A DNA stretch of 64,000 nucleotides from Lachnospiraceae bacterium (GTDB lineage: Bacteria > Bacillota > Clostridia > Lachnospirales > Lachnospiraceae), in assembly GCA_015057025.1 (NCBI GenBank), contig SVFD01000002.1:62001-126000 (forward strand), given 5' to 3'. Shown in pieces: positions 1-10,390 of this stretch. Below the pieces are notes generated by a model. The model had not been told where the DNA came from and searched no databases. It was given only the letters and a program-made list of their open reading frames with translations. A program made the translations under genes and the position numbers. Each line of letters opens with the position of its first letter. Within the stretch, counting starts at the first letter, position 1.

Positions 1-644
1 CGGTAGGCGGTGCTATTGTAGATTCCGGTAATTTTGACTGGATGGCACATGCAGATAAGTTCCCCGGGCTTTGTACTCCTGATGAATCATATCATGGCAT
101 TACATATGCAGAAAAATTTGGCAAGGGTGCTTATATTACTAAGGCGACCGCACAGCTTATGAGAGATCTGGGTTCTATCCAGTCTCCTCAGAATGCATTT
201 CTTTTAAATCTTGGTTTGGAAACATTACATTTGCGTATGGAAAGACATTGTGCAAATGCATTAAAAGTTGCACAGTGGCTTCAGGCAAATGAAAATGTTG
301 CATGGGTAAATTATCCGGGATTGGAAGAGGATAAGTACCATGAAAGAGCTAAAAAGTATATGCCTAAGGGAACCTGTGGTGTACTTACCTTTGGTTTAAA
401 GGGCGGAAGAGATGCAAGTGTGAAATTTATGGATAGCCTTAACATGATTGCAATTGTAACACATGTGGCAGATGCACGATCTTGTGTACTTCATCCGGCA
501 AGCCATACACATCGTCAGATGAATGATGAACAGCTTCTTGCAGCAGGTGTACAACCTGATTTAATTCGTTTTTCTGTTGGTATTGAGAACGCAGACGATA
601 TTATTGCGGATTTGGAACAGGCTATGGAAGCGATGAATGCATAG
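1..644 (+). CDS. metY: O-acetylhomoserine sulfhydrylase, C-terminal part (5' end outside window)
   Basis: This PLP enzyme makes homocysteine from O-acetylhomoserine and sulfide in the cytoplasm. The reading frame is open from base 3, upstream of the first ATG at 42, and reads IVDSGNFDW, the stretch that in this family lies just after the PLP-binding lysine. The gene is therefore cut by the window edge and its lysine is not visible. Visible family marks are KFPGL, SYHG, SPQNAFLLNLGLETL, HPASHTHRQM and LIRFSVGIE, which suit the Cys/Met metabolism PLP family, MetY branch. It ends 13 bases before the glycosyltransferase gene and may be co-transcribed with it. MetY is favoured over cystathionine gamma-synthase because of the NFDW and THVADARS stretches. 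Confidence 0.9.
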   Translation, partial: VGGAIVDSGNFDWMAHADKFPGLCTPDESYHGITYAEKFGKGAYITKATAQLMRDLGSIQSPQNAFLLNLGLETLHLRMERHCANALKVAQWLQANENVAWVNYPGLEEDKYHERAKKYMPKGTCGVLTFGLKGGRDASVKFMDSLNMIAIVTHVADARSCVLHPASHTHRQMNDEQLLAAGVQPDLIRFSVGIENADDIIADLEQAMEAMNA

Positions 645-657
645 AAAGAGATAATTT

Positions 658-1614
658 ATGGATAAATTAGCAATTGTCGTGCCTTGTTATAATGAAGAAG
701 AAATGCTTTTGATTTCTTCGGAAGCGCTTCGCGGGGCATTGGAGGATCTTGTTAAAAAAAATAAAATTTCTGCAGATAGTTTTGTGTTGTTTGTTGATGA
801 CGGAAGTAAGGATAAAACTTGGGAACTGATTGAAGCAGAGCATGAAAAGTACGATAATGTATATGGGCTAAAATTAGCTGCCAATGTAGGCCATCAGTTT
901 GCATTGACTGCAGGGCTTTTAACTGCTATGCAGTGTTCGGACGTTACGATATCCATTGACGCGGATTTACAGGATGATATTGGTGTTTTTGAAGAGATGC
1001 TTGATAAGTATTACGGCGGATGTGATATTATCTATGGTGTACGTAATAAAAGAAAAACCGATACCTTCTTTAAAAGAACTACTGCGCAGGCTTTTTATAA
1101 GCTGATGAGCAGTATGGGTGTTAAGACTGTATATAATCATGCGGATTTTCGTTTGATGTCTAAACGGGCAGTAAAACATTTTAGTGAATTTAAAGAAAGT
1201 AATCTTTTCTTAAGAGGCATGGTTCCATTAATCGGTTATAAGACAGACAGTGTCTATTATGAACGTAAGGAACGTGTTGCAGGAGAATCAAAATATCCTT
1301 TAAGGAAGATGCTTGCTTTAGCCATTGAAGGGATTACGTCATTCAGCATTAAACCAATAAGCCTAATTACAATTATGGGCGGGATTATTGTATTCGGAAG
1401 TATTTGTGCGTTTATTTATGCGCTTGTTTCATATTTTTTTGGGGTTGTGGAACCCGGATGGACATCATTAATAATATCGGTTTGGTTTATTGGTGGTGTA
1501 CAACTTTTATCCATAGGGTTGATTGGGCAGTATATCGGAAAAATATATTTGGAAGTAAAACACAGACCGAGATATAACATTGAAACTTTTCTTGGGGAAG
1601 AATTAGATTCTTAG
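658..1614 (+). CDS. family 2 glycosyltransferase, DPM1/GtrB type, with two C-terminal membrane helices
   Basis: 318 aa. The N-terminal GT-A domain (about residues 4-220) begins with IVVPCYNEEE, carries VDDGSKD and the metal-binding DADLQDD motif (near residue 101), and ends with the GESKYPLRK stretch typical of bactoprenol/dolichol-phosphate sugar transferases. Two hydrophobic segments follow (about residues 232-260 and 270-295). Relatives move a sugar from a nucleotide donor to a polyprenyl phosphate on the inner face of the membrane. The next gene encodes a multi-pass membrane protein that could use such a lipid-linked sugar; this pairing is inferred. The start ATG follows a purine-rich AGAAAGAG site. 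Confidence 0.85.
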   Translation: MDKLAIVVPCYNEEEMLLISSEALRGALEDLVKKNKISADSFVLFVDDGSKDKTWELIEAEHEKYDNVYGLKLAANVGHQFALTAGLLTAMQCSDVTISIDADLQDDIGVFEEMLDKYYGGCDIIYGVRNKRKTDTFFKRTTAQAFYKLMSSMGVKTVYNHADFRLMSKRAVKHFSEFKESNLFLRGMVPLIGYKTDSVYYERKERVAGESKYPLRKMLALAIEGITSFSIKPISLITIMGGIIVFGSICAFIYALVSYFFGVVEPGWTSLIISVWFIGGVQLLSIGLIGQYIGKIYLEVKHRPRYNIETFLGEELDS

Positions 1615-1651
1615 TAGGAATCATTAAACAACTATAGGGGAGAAGGTTAAT

Positions 1652-4123
1652 ATGAAATTAACTAAGACATGGCTTAGCTATATCATCTGGGGGATATTTT
1701 CCATTATACTATTTGCGGATATTGGTATTGCGGCAATAGAAATATATCAAAAAGCAGATACTGTGGATTTCTTCGTGCCGATTGTGAGCATGTATGCATA
1801 TGCAATTTTGGGTGTTGCTTTCATTATTATTTTATATAAGTTATATGAAAAGATCATTATGCCTAAGTTAGAGCATGGGGAAACAAATGAATTAAAAGGT
1901 TGGCAGGAAGGACTGATTCTTGCACTGATTTTTGTAACTGCAATAGGTATTCGTGTTGTTGCAGTAATTGCATCAGGGGGAGAGTTAAGCGGAAGTACGA
2001 AATTTTATGACTATGCTATTGCATCCGGGGCGAATCGAACCTTGGATACATATAACAATGGAGCATATGTTTATAGCGGGATTTTGGGATTCTTTTTGAA
2101 CTTTTTAGGTCATATGCCCAGAGCAGCAATGGCTGTTCAGGCAGGAATCCAGTCGGTGACTCTTTTTATTCTTTATTTTGCAGTTAAAAAAGGTATAGGA
2201 AGGTTTGCAGCTTGGGTTGCATTATGTTTGGCATCTTTTTTGCCTGGCAGCTTTTTAGGTGTCAGAACATGCAGTCCGGATGGTTTGTTTACTTTGTTGT
2301 TTGTAACATTTATGCTTGCACTTGTGAATTTATGTGAAGCAAATCGCAAGCAAAAAATCAGAATCGGAGCACATGGCGGTTTATATATTCTGATGGGATT
2401 GTTTGCTGCATTTCTTGCATTTTATGATATTTCGGGTTGGTTATGTGTTGTTATCGCCTGTGTTGCTTTTGCACAATCCAAAAATGAAGATGCCTGGATG
2501 AAAATACAAAGAGCGTGGTTGCAAATTCTTCTCTTTTTAATCATGTTTGTTGTAGCATTTGTGTTACTGTTGTGGTTTATACCGGCAAATGGATTGGAGG
2601 CGGGACCGGCAGGTATTGTTTCCTATTTTACGGAAATGATATCCGGTATTCAATTTAATTTGATGATTTTATCACCGCATAAAGGCGAGTGGGATGCTTT
2701 GGCATTGTTTATTATGGCGGGGCTATGGTTTGTAGGATTCTTAAGAGACAGTAAGGATAAAGCATTCCCTTATGCTTTGACTGTTGTCGTATTGACGCTA
2801 ATGTCGTTCTTTGGAATCGGAGCATATGAACATAATGCTTTAGTAAGTGTTTCATGGATTGTGCTTGCTGCAATTGGAATTACATCTTTAAGTGTTTTCC
2901 GTAAGACAGAGAAAGATATTGAGAATGCAGAAAAAGCAAAACGTAATAATGAAGAACGTAAAGCTGAAAAAGAACGTAAGCGTGCGGAAGCTGCAGGCGA
3001 GAAGAGTATTCGTCTGGATGATGTTCATCAAAAGAAAAAAATAGAGGAACCGGTTTTTGAAAGTGGCAGACAGAATCTAAGTTCCGGATTTGTAAAAGAA
3101 GAAAAAGTAAATTTAGAAGCAACGGTTAAGAAAAGTTATGGAATAGGTCGTAAAGCTGATGATTCATTTGAGACACAGAGCGTTGTTCGTGCGGTTGAAA
3201 AGCCTCCTGTTGCAGAGACTCCGGTTATAACACCGATACAGTCGGTTCCGGCATATTCTCAGGGTAGTCCTTCAAGAAGAGCATTAAGACAACCGTCTAA
3301 AAGTACTTTTACCCCGGAGGATCTGGAACGAATCAGCCGATATACCGGGGCTAATTTGGTAACAGCAGCTACGATTGAGAGTAATACTCAAGTAAGTCAA
3401 GCGGTTGTGGAAGAAGACCAAAATATTGTGGAAGTACAGAAGAATATTGTGGAAGTACCATCGGTTTCTGCCGCTGTAGAGGCGGAAATTATAAAGGAAA
3501 CGGTTGTTACAGATGATGCAGTATCGCAGATGAATTATATTCAATTGGAGAATCCGGAAGAAGCTTCGGTGGTCGAACCTGTTGTTCAAGATAAGGCAAG
3601 TGCAGTAGAAGTGAAGGATGATGAGGGTGTAGAAGTTGCGCCTGCAACACCTGCGCTTTCTTATGGAAATCCGATTAGACGACATTATCGTCATCCGTCC
3701 AAGAGTACGTTTACACCGGAAGAACTGGAAAAGATCAGTCAGTATACCGGTATAAATTATAAACAGGCAACCTCTGTTGAAGCTAAGGTGAATGTGGAAA
3801 ATACAAATGTTTCGGCGAAGGTTACAGAGCAAGTAACACCACAAGCAGCTGTTTCAGTTCCGACAGAATCTAAAGAAACTGTAAGTACAAAGACAGCAGA
3901 AAAAACGATAGGCGCTGCAAGAGTGATAGAGTCAAAACCTGCTCAGGATTCAAGTACGGATGTTAAGTCTCAGACGGAGCGGAAACCTAAATTGATTCGA
4001 AATCCGCTTCCGGGTCCGAAACCTCATGTGCCAAAGGAATTAAATTATGATTATCTTCCTAAAGAATCTGAAATGAAATTTGATATAGAAGATTTAAAAG
4101 GCAGAGATTATTATGATTTATAG
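1652..4123 (+). CDS. large multi-pass membrane protein (GT39-like?) with long repetitive C-terminal tail
   Basis: 823 aa. About the first 425 residues are a string of roughly ten hydrophobic segments, like the PMT/ArnT (GT39) class that uses lipid-linked sugars; I see no decisive catalytic motif, so the transferase role rests on layout and the preceding GT2 gene. The remaining ~400 residues are charged, low-complexity and probably disordered: a basic EERKAEKERKR region, then acidic/valine-rich linkers. Two near-identical 29-residue units occur at about 539-567 and 673-701, sharing RR, PSKSTFTPE, LE and IS-YTG. The C-terminus is KGRDYYDL. A strong GGGGAGAAGG ribosome site precedes the ATG. A hairpin terminator follows the gene. 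Confidence 0.7.
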   Translation: MKLTKTWLSYIIWGIFSIILFADIGIAAIEIYQKADTVDFFVPIVSMYAYAILGVAFIIILYKLYEKIIMPKLEHGETNELKGWQEGLILALIFVTAIGIRVVAVIASGGELSGSTKFYDYAIASGANRTLDTYNNGAYVYSGILGFFLNFLGHMPRAAMAVQAGIQSVTLFILYFAVKKGIGRFAAWVALCLASFLPGSFLGVRTCSPDGLFTLLFVTFMLALVNLCEANRKQKIRIGAHGGLYILMGLFAAFLAFYDISGWLCVVIACVAFAQSKNEDAWMKIQRAWLQILLFLIMFVVAFVLLLWFIPANGLEAGPAGIVSYFTEMISGIQFNLMILSPHKGEWDALALFIMAGLWFVGFLRDSKDKAFPYALTVVVLTLMSFFGIGAYEHNALVSVSWIVLAAIGITSLSVFRKTEKDIENAEKAKRNNEERKAEKERKRAEAAGEKSIRLDDVHQKKKIEEPVFESGRQNLSSGFVKEEKVNLEATVKKSYGIGRKADDSFETQSVVRAVEKPPVAETPVITPIQSVPAYSQGSPSRRALRQPSKSTFTPEDLERISRYTGANLVTAATIESNTQVSQAVVEEDQNIVEVQKNIVEVPSVSAAVEAEIIKETVVTDDAVSQMNYIQLENPEEASVVEPVVQDKASAVEVKDDEGVEVAPATPALSYGNPIRRHYRHPSKSTFTPEELEKISQYTGINYKQATSVEAKVNVENTNVSAKVTEQVTPQAAVSVPTESKETVSTKTAEKTIGAARVIESKPAQDSSTDVKSQTERKPKLIRNPLPGPKPHVPKELNYDYLPKESEMKFDIEDLKGRDYYDL

Positions 4124-4150
4124 TATAAAACTGAATATTTTTATCATACT

Positions 4151-4178
4151 AAAAAAGAATCCGAAAGGGTTCTTTTTT
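4151..4178 (+). terminator. rho-independent terminator
   Basis: GAATCC pairs with GGGTTC (one G-T pair) around a GAAA loop, flanked by six A on the left and six T on the right. It ends the transcript of the glycosyltransferase/membrane protein pair 28 bases after the stop codon. Confidence 0.85.
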
Positions 4179-4210
4179 ATATGTTATAGAAGGCGAAACA
4201 GGAGAGTTAT

Positions 4211-4891
4211 ATGAATATGTCAGATAATAATGAAATGGATAATTTAAAAGAATATGGTACAGGAAAATTAGATAAAAATAATAAAAATTACAATATAGAA
4301 CTGATTACAATTATAGGTGAAATTGAAGGGCATGATAATTTAAGCGCCAGCGCAAAAACAACAAAATATGAGCATATATTGCCGAAACTTGCAATGATTG
4401 AAGATTCTGATGAGACAGACGGTGTTTTAATTATTATTCATACTATGGGAGGCGATGTGGAAGCAGGACTTGCAATTGCGGAAATGATTGCATCCATTAG
4501 TAAGCCTACGGTTTCTTTGGTTTTAGGTGGAAGTCATTCCATTGGAGTTCCAATTGCGGTAAGTACACAGTATTCTTTTATTGTACCTACGGGGACAATG
4601 GTGATTCATCCTGTACGAATGAGTGGTACGGTTATCAGTTCAAGTCAGACCTATGCATATTTTAGACAAATGCAGAATCGTATTACCGGGTTTGTCTCTT
4701 CGCATAGCAATATATCGGAAGACCGACTCAATGAACTTATGACAGAAACAGAACAATTAACAAAGGATGTAGGAAGTATTTTGGTGGGAAAACAGGCAGT
4801 AAATGAAGGATTAATCAATGCGGTTGGAGGAATCAGCCTGGCCACAGAGAAATTATACAAGCTGATTGAAGAGAAACAAAGTACAAGATAA
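4211..4891 (+). CDS. tepA: ClpP-like protease, TepA/YmfB family
   Basis: 226 aa with the ClpP/crotonase fold. Visible marks are MGGDVEAGLAIAEMI, the nucleophile region GGSHSIGVP (Ser110), VIHPVRMSG (His133) and a likely third triad residue in TKDVGSILVGK (Asp186), so the catalytic set seems intact. In Bacillus subtilis the homologue TepA (translocation-enhancing protein) lies just before spoIIIE, and here ftsK/spoIIIE follows in the same way, which supports the assignment. There is no signal peptide, so it should be cytoplasmic. A GGAGAG site lies four bases before the ATG; a second ATG two codons on is possible. Confidence 0.88.
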   Translation: MNMSDNNEMDNLKEYGTGKLDKNNKNYNIELITIIGEIEGHDNLSASAKTTKYEHILPKLAMIEDSDETDGVLIIIHTMGGDVEAGLAIAEMIASISKPTVSLVLGGSHSIGVPIAVSTQYSFIVPTGTMVIHPVRMSGTVISSSQTYAYFRQMQNRITGFVSSHSNISEDRLNELMTETEQLTKDVGSILVGKQAVNEGLINAVGGISLATEKLYKLIEEKQSTR

Positions 4892-4922
4892 TGGTTTTTT
4901 ATAAAAACTAATCCACAATATG

Positions 4923-4951
4923 ATGACAAGGTACGGAAAAAGTGTTATACT
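4923..4951 (+). promoter_or_regulatory. sigma-A-type promoter for ftsK
   Basis: ATGACA (4923-4928), a 17-base spacer and TATACT (4946-4951) preceded by TGT, an extended -10. Transcription would begin near 4958. That excludes the upstream in-frame ATG at 4920 as a start from this promoter and supports the ATG at 5025. Confidence 0.6.
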
Positions 4952-5024
4952 AACAAAGACTGGAAAACTATGCAGTTTTTTTGACGTGCATGTTTTCGAT
5001 TACAGATTTGGAGGCAATACACTT

Positions 5025-7784
5025 ATGGCATCAACTTCCGGTCAAAACGGAACAAAAAAGACAACGAACAGTCAAAAGAAAACAACAACATCTTCTGCAC
5101 GTACACGCAGCACTTCATCTTCCGGCAGGAGTAGTACCGGCAATAGAAACATATCTTCGTCCAGACGTACTACGAAAGCAGCAGAGCCTGAGTTTTCGGT
5201 AGTAGATGAGATTGTATTGATAATAGCTTTTGCAATTGTAATCTTTCTTTTTTTATGTACGGTAGGCATCATTGGATCTAAACCGGATGCTACTCACCAA
5301 AATCTTGGAGATTACATACAAAGCTTTATGTTGGGCGTGTTTGGATATACGGCATATATTGTACCGATTGTTACTTTTTTTGCAATGGCACTGGGAATTT
5401 CTAACAGAACCAATTATTTTGTTTGGTTTAAGATTGGTTCGCTGATTGCGCTGGTTTTGGTTGTTGGTGTGTTAATGCACATGATTTCCTATGGGGATAT
5501 TGAAGCTTTTTCTGAAGTAAAAGACTGGCCCAAAACCTTTTATCAAAATGGCAAAGGCGGCGGCATTGTATTCGGTGCCGTGGCGCTTTTACTGTGTTCT
5601 CTTATTGGTAAGGTAGGAACGGTATTTTTATTGCTGGTACTTAGCATTATTGCCTTAGTATTATTAACCGGCAAATCATTCCTAAAAGGAGTGAGAAGCG
5701 GTAGCCGAAAGATTTACGAGACTACAAAAGAAGAAGGTGGTCGGTTAAAAGAGTTTTCGGAGAATATGCGGGAAGATATACGTAATGCCCGTTTTGAAGA
5801 ATGTGAGGAAGAAGAGCAACCTCTTCGAAGAAATCGCAGAGCCATGGGAGTTACTTTGGATACTGCTTTGACAAAAAGTAGTGAGAAACCTGTTGTAAAA
5901 ATAGCAGAAAGGGCAGAGGCTGTTACTGAGACGAAAGCAGAAGAACAACCATTGATTCCGCTTTCAAATATGTCAGAGGAAAAAGAAGAAGTTGTTTTGA
6001 AGGAAACCAGTGATATTCACCAGATTGAATATCAGGATAATGGTGAGGATGACGATTGGATTCAACCAGTATCGGTTCATAAGTCAGTGACCAATGATGA
6101 TGAGGATTTTATTAAGCCGATACGTATGAAGCAGGAAGCGGAAATTAAACCGGTTATGACATCTGTGGAGGAAGAACCTGTACCTGTAATACAGAAGGAA
6201 GAGGAATCAACATTTATAAAACCGGTTGCCCATCTTCGTTCCAGAGATAAAAGTGATTTTAACGGTGCATTAGATAAGCCTGTTAAAGAAACCATGAATC
6301 CGCCTAAGGAGAAAAAGGAATATAAGTTCCCACCCATGAATCTCTTGCAAAGAGGCGAAGGCGGTAAAGGCGGTAATGATGTGGAAGATATGGCGGCGAC
6401 GGCAAGAAGGTTGGAAGAAACCTTGGAAACCTTCGGTGTCAGGGTAAAAGTTACAGATTACAGTAAAGGTCCTGCGGTTACCAGATATGAATTGCATCCT
6501 GAGCAGGGCGTTAAAGTCAGTAGAATTTTATCTCTTGCTGATGATATTAAATTAAATCTTGCAGCATCGGATATTCGTATTGAGGCACCGATTCCCGGGA
6601 AAATGGCGGTAGGTATTGAAGTGCCTAATAAAAACAGCAGTGCAGTTCATTTGCGTGAATTGCTTGACAATAACGAATTTAAGAATTTTCCTTCCAACTT
6701 GGCATTTGCCGTTGGTAAGGACATCGGCGGACAACTTGTTGTAACAGACATTGCCAAAATGCCTCATGTATTGATTGCAGGTGCAACAGGTTCAGGTAAA
6801 TCCGTATGTATTAATACTTTAATTATGAGTATTTTGTATAAAGCGCATCCGGACGATGTCAAAATGATTATGATTGACCCTAAGGTGGTAGAGTTAAATG
6901 TTTATAACGGGATTCCGCATCTTATGATTCCGGTTGTAACAGATCCTAAGAAAGCTTCAGCTGCTCTTGCATGGGGTGTTGCTGAAATGACGGAGCGTTA
7001 TAAAAAATTTGCGGATGCCGGTGTGAGAGATTTAAAAGGTTATAACCAGAAGGCAGAAAGCGGAGCTGTTGATGAAGCCGGTCAACCTATGAAAAAGATG
7101 CCTCAAATCATCATTATAGTAGATGAACTTGCAGACTTAATGATGGTTGCATCAAAAGAAGTGGAAGAGTCCATCTGCCGTTTGGCACAGCTTGCCCGCG
7201 CGGCGGGTATTCACTTAATTATTGCAACCCAGAGACCTTCCGTAGATGTCATTACAGGTTTGATTAAGGCGAATATGCCAAGTCGTATTGCGTTTAGTGT
7301 ATCCAGCGGTATTGATTCCAGAACGATTTTGGATGCTAATGGCGCAGAGAAACTTTTGGGTAAGGGAGATATGCTTTTCTTCCCGCAAGGATATTCTAAG
7401 CCTGCTCGCGTTCAGGGAGCTTTTGTGTCAGACAAGGAAGTTTCGGATGTGGTTGATTTTATCAAGAATCAGTCTATTTCCAGTGATTACGGTGAGCGAA
7501 TTGAAGAAGCTATTTTAAGCAGTTCATCTTCCGCGGGGGCTTCTGTCGGTGGCGGCGGTGATGAATACGATACATATTTTGCAGAAGCCGGACGCTTTGT
7601 TATTGAAAAAGAAAAAGGTTCTATCGGTATGCTTCAGCGTGTGTTTAAAATAGGATTTAATCGCGCTGCCCGTATTATGGATCAGTTGGAAGAAGCCGGT
7701 GTTGTCGGACCGGAAGAAGGTACAAAACCCAGACGTATACTTATGTCCATAAATGAATTTGAAACTTATTTACAGGAACGATAA
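5025..7784 (+). CDS. ftsK: DNA translocase FtsK/SpoIIIE
   Basis: 919 aa from the ATG at 5025, which has GGAGG at 5010-5014. An upstream in-frame ATG at 4920 is rejected because the promoter lies after it. Order of parts: a Ser/Thr/Lys-rich N-terminus, about four membrane helices (roughly residues 65-215), a long acidic linker, then the motor with Walker A GATGSGKS (586-593), Walker [14 protein letters not shown] and the C-terminal winged-helix gamma domain that reads KOPS-type DNA signs. The protein pumps DNA through the division or sporulation septum. The linker holds three short copies of [WF]I[QK]P[VI]. Whether it acts mainly in division or sporulation cannot be told from sequence. Confidence 0.95.
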   Translation: MASTSGQNGTKKTTNSQKKTTTSSARTRSTSSSGRSSTGNRNISSSRRTTKAAEPEFSVVDEIVLIIAFAIVIFLFLCTVGIIGSKPDATHQNLGDYIQSFMLGVFGYTAYIVPIVTFFAMALGISNRTNYFVWFKIGSLIALVLVVGVLMHMISYGDIEAFSEVKDWPKTFYQNGKGGGIVFGAVALLLCSLIGKVGTVFLLLVLSIIALVLLTGKSFLKGVRSGSRKIYETTKEEGGRLKEFSENMREDIRNARFEECEEEEQPLRRNRRAMGVTLDTALTKSSEKPVVKIAERAEAVTETKAEEQPLIPLSNMSEEKEEVVLKETSDIHQIEYQDNGEDDDWIQPVSVHKSVTNDDEDFIKPIRMKQEAEIKPVMTSVEEEPVPVIQKEEESTFIKPVAHLRSRDKSDFNGALDKPVKETMNPPKEKKEYKFPPMNLLQRGEGGKGGNDVEDMAATARRLEETLETFGVRVKVTDYSKGPAVTRYELHPEQGVKVSRILSLADDIKLNLAASDIRIEAPIPGKMAVGIEVPNKNSSAVHLRELLDNNEFKNFPSNLAFAVGKDIGGQLVVTDIAKMPHVLIAGATGSGKSVCINTLIMSILYKAHPDDVKMIMIDPKVVELNVYNGIPHLMIPVVTDPKKASAALAWGVAEMTERYKKFADAGVRDLKGYNQKAESGAVDEAGQPMKKMPQIIIIVDELADLMMVASKEVEESICRLAQLARAAGIHLIIATQRPSVDVITGLIKANMPSRIAFSVSSGIDSRTILDANGAEKLLGKGDMLFFPQGYSKPARVQGAFVSDKEVSDVVDFIKNQSISSDYGERIEEAILSSSSSAGASVGGGGDEYDTYFAEAGRFVIEKEKGSIGMLQRVFKIGFNRAARIMDQLEEAGVVGPEEGTKPRRILMSINEFETYLQER

Positions 7785-7817
7785 TATTATTTGCAAAAGT
7801 GCAGAAACGAGGTTTAT

Positions 7818-9488
7818 ATGAAAACGGACATTCAGATTGCTCAAGAAGCAAAACTCATGCCCATAACAGATATTGCAAAGAATCTTGGAATTACCTATGA
7901 TGATCTTGAATTATATGGAAAATACAAAGCTAAGCTTACTGATGAATATCTGGAAAGTATTAAAAATAATAAAGATGCCAAATTAATATTAGTAACTGCA
8001 ATTAACCCTACTCCTGCCGGTGAAGGAAAGACAACAACTACAGTAGGCTTGGGGCAGGCCTTTGCTAAATTAGATAAAAAAGCAGTTATTGCATTAAGAG
8101 AGCCGTCCTTAGGCCCCTGTTTTGGAGTAAAGGGTGGTGCTGCCGGTGGCGGATATGCACAGGTTGTTCCCATGGAAGATTTAAATCTTCATTTTACCGG
8201 GGATTTTCATGCCATAACTTCCGCTAATAATCTTTTGGCTGCGATGATTGATAATCATATCCATCAGGGAAACGAATTGCAGATTGATACACGTCAGATT
8301 ATTTGGAAACGATGCCTTGATATGAATGACAGGGCATTGCGCAATGTTGTGATAGGGCTTGGCAATAAGTCAGATGGATTTGTCAGAGAAGATCATTTTG
8401 TTATTTCGGTAGCATCAGAAATTATGGCAATTTTCTGTCTGGCAGAGGATATGAAAGATTTAAAAGAACGTCTTGCACGTATTGTTGTTGCATATAATTA
8501 TGATGGCAAACCGGTAACGGCGGGAGATTTAGGCGCGGTAGGTGCTATGGCGGCACTTTTAAAGGATGCTATGAAGCCGAATCTTGTTCAGACCTTAGAG
8601 CATACACCGGCAATTATTCATGGTGGTCCTTTTGCAAATATTGCTCATGGTTGCAATAGTGTAAGGGCAACCAAGGCTGCTATGAAAATGGCTGATTATG
8701 TAATTACAGAAGCAGGTTTTGGCGCTGACTTGGGTGCAGAAAAGTTTTTAGATATTAAATGCAGAATATCAGGTTTAAAACCGGATGCTGTGGTTTTGGT
8801 TGCAACCATTCGTGCTTTAAAGTATAATGGAGGCGTTGCGAAAGCTGACTTATCTGCGGAAAACTTAGATGCTCTTGCGAAAGGTATTGTCAATCTTGAG
8901 AAGCATATTGAGAATCTGCAGAAGTACAAGGTTCCGGTTGTAGTTACTTTGAATTCTTTTATAACGGATACAGATGCAGAAACGGAATTTGTAAGAAAAT
9001 TCTGCGAAGAGAGAAATTGCGAATTCGCACTATCCGAAGTATGGGAAAAGGGCGGCGCAGGCGGTGTTGCTTTAGCAGAGGCAGTTATAAAGACCGTTGA
9101 GACTAAGGAAGCTGATTTTACACCGATTTATAAAGATGAATTGTCATTAAAAGAAAAAATAGAAACGGTAGCAAAAGAGATTTATGGTGCTGAAGGCGTG
9201 AATTATTCGGATTCTGCAAATAAGCAGCTTGCAAAATTAGAAGAATTAGGATTTGGTAAATTGCCGGTTTGCATTGCCAAAACACAGTATTCATTGTCGG
9301 ATAACCCTGTTTTGTTAGGACGTCCGGAAGGTTTCAGGATAGATATAAGAGAGGTTTATGTTTCAGCCGGTGCCGGTTTTGTAGTTGTTTTAACAGGAGC
9401 AATTATGACCATGCCGGGATTGCCTAAGAAACCAGCGGCTTTAGTAATTGATGTGGAAGATGACGGTAGAATTACCGGTTTGTTTTAA
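7818..9488 (+). CDS. fhs: formate--tetrahydrofolate ligase
   Basis: 556 aa, the usual family length, starting at the ATG at 7818 after ACGAGG; a TTG 27 bases upstream is less likely. It joins formate to tetrahydrofolate using ATP, giving 10-formyl-THF. The nucleotide loop [12 protein letters not shown] (Lys71) and [18 protein letters not shown] are intact. folD follows directly, so the pair carries formate carbon to methylene-THF; a cyclo-ligase gene for the same cofactor pool lies at 30.4 kb. Such genes serve purine synthesis or, in acetogens, the methyl branch of the Wood-Ljungdahl pathway. No CO dehydrogenase genes are in this window, so the second role is not supported here. Confidence 0.97.
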   Translation: MKTDIQIAQEAKLMPITDIAKNLGITYDDLELYGKYKAKLTDEYLESIKNNKDAKLILVTAINPTPAGEGKTTTTVGLGQAFAKLDKKAVIALREPSLGPCFGVKGGAAGGGYAQVVPMEDLNLHFTGDFHAITSANNLLAAMIDNHIHQGNELQIDTRQIIWKRCLDMNDRALRNVVIGLGNKSDGFVREDHFVISVASEIMAIFCLAEDMKDLKERLARIVVAYNYDGKPVTAGDLGAVGAMAALLKDAMKPNLVQTLEHTPAIIHGGPFANIAHGCNSVRATKAAMKMADYVITEAGFGADLGAEKFLDIKCRISGLKPDAVVLVATIRALKYNGGVAKADLSAENLDALAKGIVNLEKHIENLQKYKVPVVVTLNSFITDTDAETEFVRKFCEERNCEFALSEVWEKGGAGGVALAEAVIKTVETKEADFTPIYKDELSLKEKIETVAKEIYGAEGVNYSDSANKQLAKLEELGFGKLPVCIAKTQYSLSDNPVLLGRPEGFRIDIREVYVSAGAGFVVVLTGAIMTMPGLPKKPAALVIDVEDDGRITGLF

Positions 9489-9512
9489 TACTTATGTGAT
9501 GGAGGAGAAAAC

Positions 9513-10358
9513 ATGTATCAGATTATTGACGGAAAAGAGATTTCAACACAGATAAAAAATGAATGCAGAGACCGTGTTTCTGCATATAAAGAACAGGGGA
9601 TTGAAATATGTCTTGCAGTAATTCAGGTAGGAAATGACCCTGCTTCCAGTGTATATGTAAATAACAAAAAGAAAGCATGCGAGTATATCGGAATTAAGTC
9701 TTTATCCTATGAACTTCCGGAAGAAACTACTGAAGAGGAACTTTTAGCGATTATCGATAAGTTAAATGCGGATGATTCCGTAAATGGTATTTTGGTTCAG
9801 CTTCCTGTTCCAAAACATATTGATGAGGATAAGATTATTCGCGCCATCAGTCCGTTAAAAGATGTAGATGGTTTCCATACCGAAAGTGTGGGTGCTCTTT
9901 GTATCGGTCAAAAAGGCTATGTATCCTGTACACCGGCAGGCGTTATTGAACTTTTAAAAAGAAGCAATATATCCATTGAAGGTAAAGAATGTGTTGTGAT
10001 CGGCAGAAGTAATATTGTAGGTAAGCCTATGTCCATTCTTATGTTGCGTGAAAATGCTACCGTAACCATTGCACATTCCAGAACAAAGGATTTAAAAGAG
10101 GTTTGTAAGCGTGCAGATATACTTATTGTAGCAATCGGTAAGCCGGAAATGATTACAGCAGATTACGTAAAAGAAGGAGCTGTTGTGATTGATGTAGGAA
10201 TTCACCGTAAAGAAGGAAAGAAGTTGTGCGGTGACGTATTGTTTGATGATGTTGCACCTCATTGCAGTGCAATTACTCCCGTGCCGGGCGGTGTCGGACC
10301 TATGACTATTGCAATGCTTATGAAGAATTGCGTAGATTCGGTTGAATTAAGAAGTTAA
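9513..10358 (+). CDS. folD: methylenetetrahydrofolate dehydrogenase / methenyl-THF cyclohydrolase
   Basis: 281 aa, standard length. It interconverts methylene-, methenyl- and 10-formyl-THF. Visible motifs are SVYVNNKKKACEYIGI with the catalytic Lys region, NGILVQLPVPKH, DVDGFH, VVIGRSNIVGKPM (dinucleotide fold) and the C-terminal PVPGGVGPMTIAML. GGAGGAG lies nine bases before the ATG. The gap to fhs is 24 bases, so they are very likely one operon. NADP versus NAD use cannot be told. Confidence 0.97.
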   Translation: MYQIIDGKEISTQIKNECRDRVSAYKEQGIEICLAVIQVGNDPASSVYVNNKKKACEYIGIKSLSYELPEETTEEELLAIIDKLNADDSVNGILVQLPVPKHIDEDKIIRAISPLKDVDGFHTESVGALCIGQKGYVSCTPAGVIELLKRSNISIEGKECVVIGRSNIVGKPMSILMLRENATVTIAHSRTKDLKEVCKRADILIVAIGKPEMITADYVKEGAVVIDVGIHRKEGKKLCGDVLFDDVAPHCSAITPVPGGVGPMTIAMLMKNCVDSVELRS

Positions 10359-10390
10359 GATGTATTTGTTTGAAAAGAACGGAGAAATCT

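Noticed and set aside
3284-3844. 186-aa minus-strand frame opposite the tail of the large membrane protein
   Set aside because: No ribosome site or known motif, Cys/His/Arg-rich shadow composition, and the + frame is a convincing gene with repeats.
7785-7817. Folate-sensing riboswitch before fhs
   Set aside because: Only 33 bases lie between ftsK and fhs, too few for a riboswitch with an expression platform.
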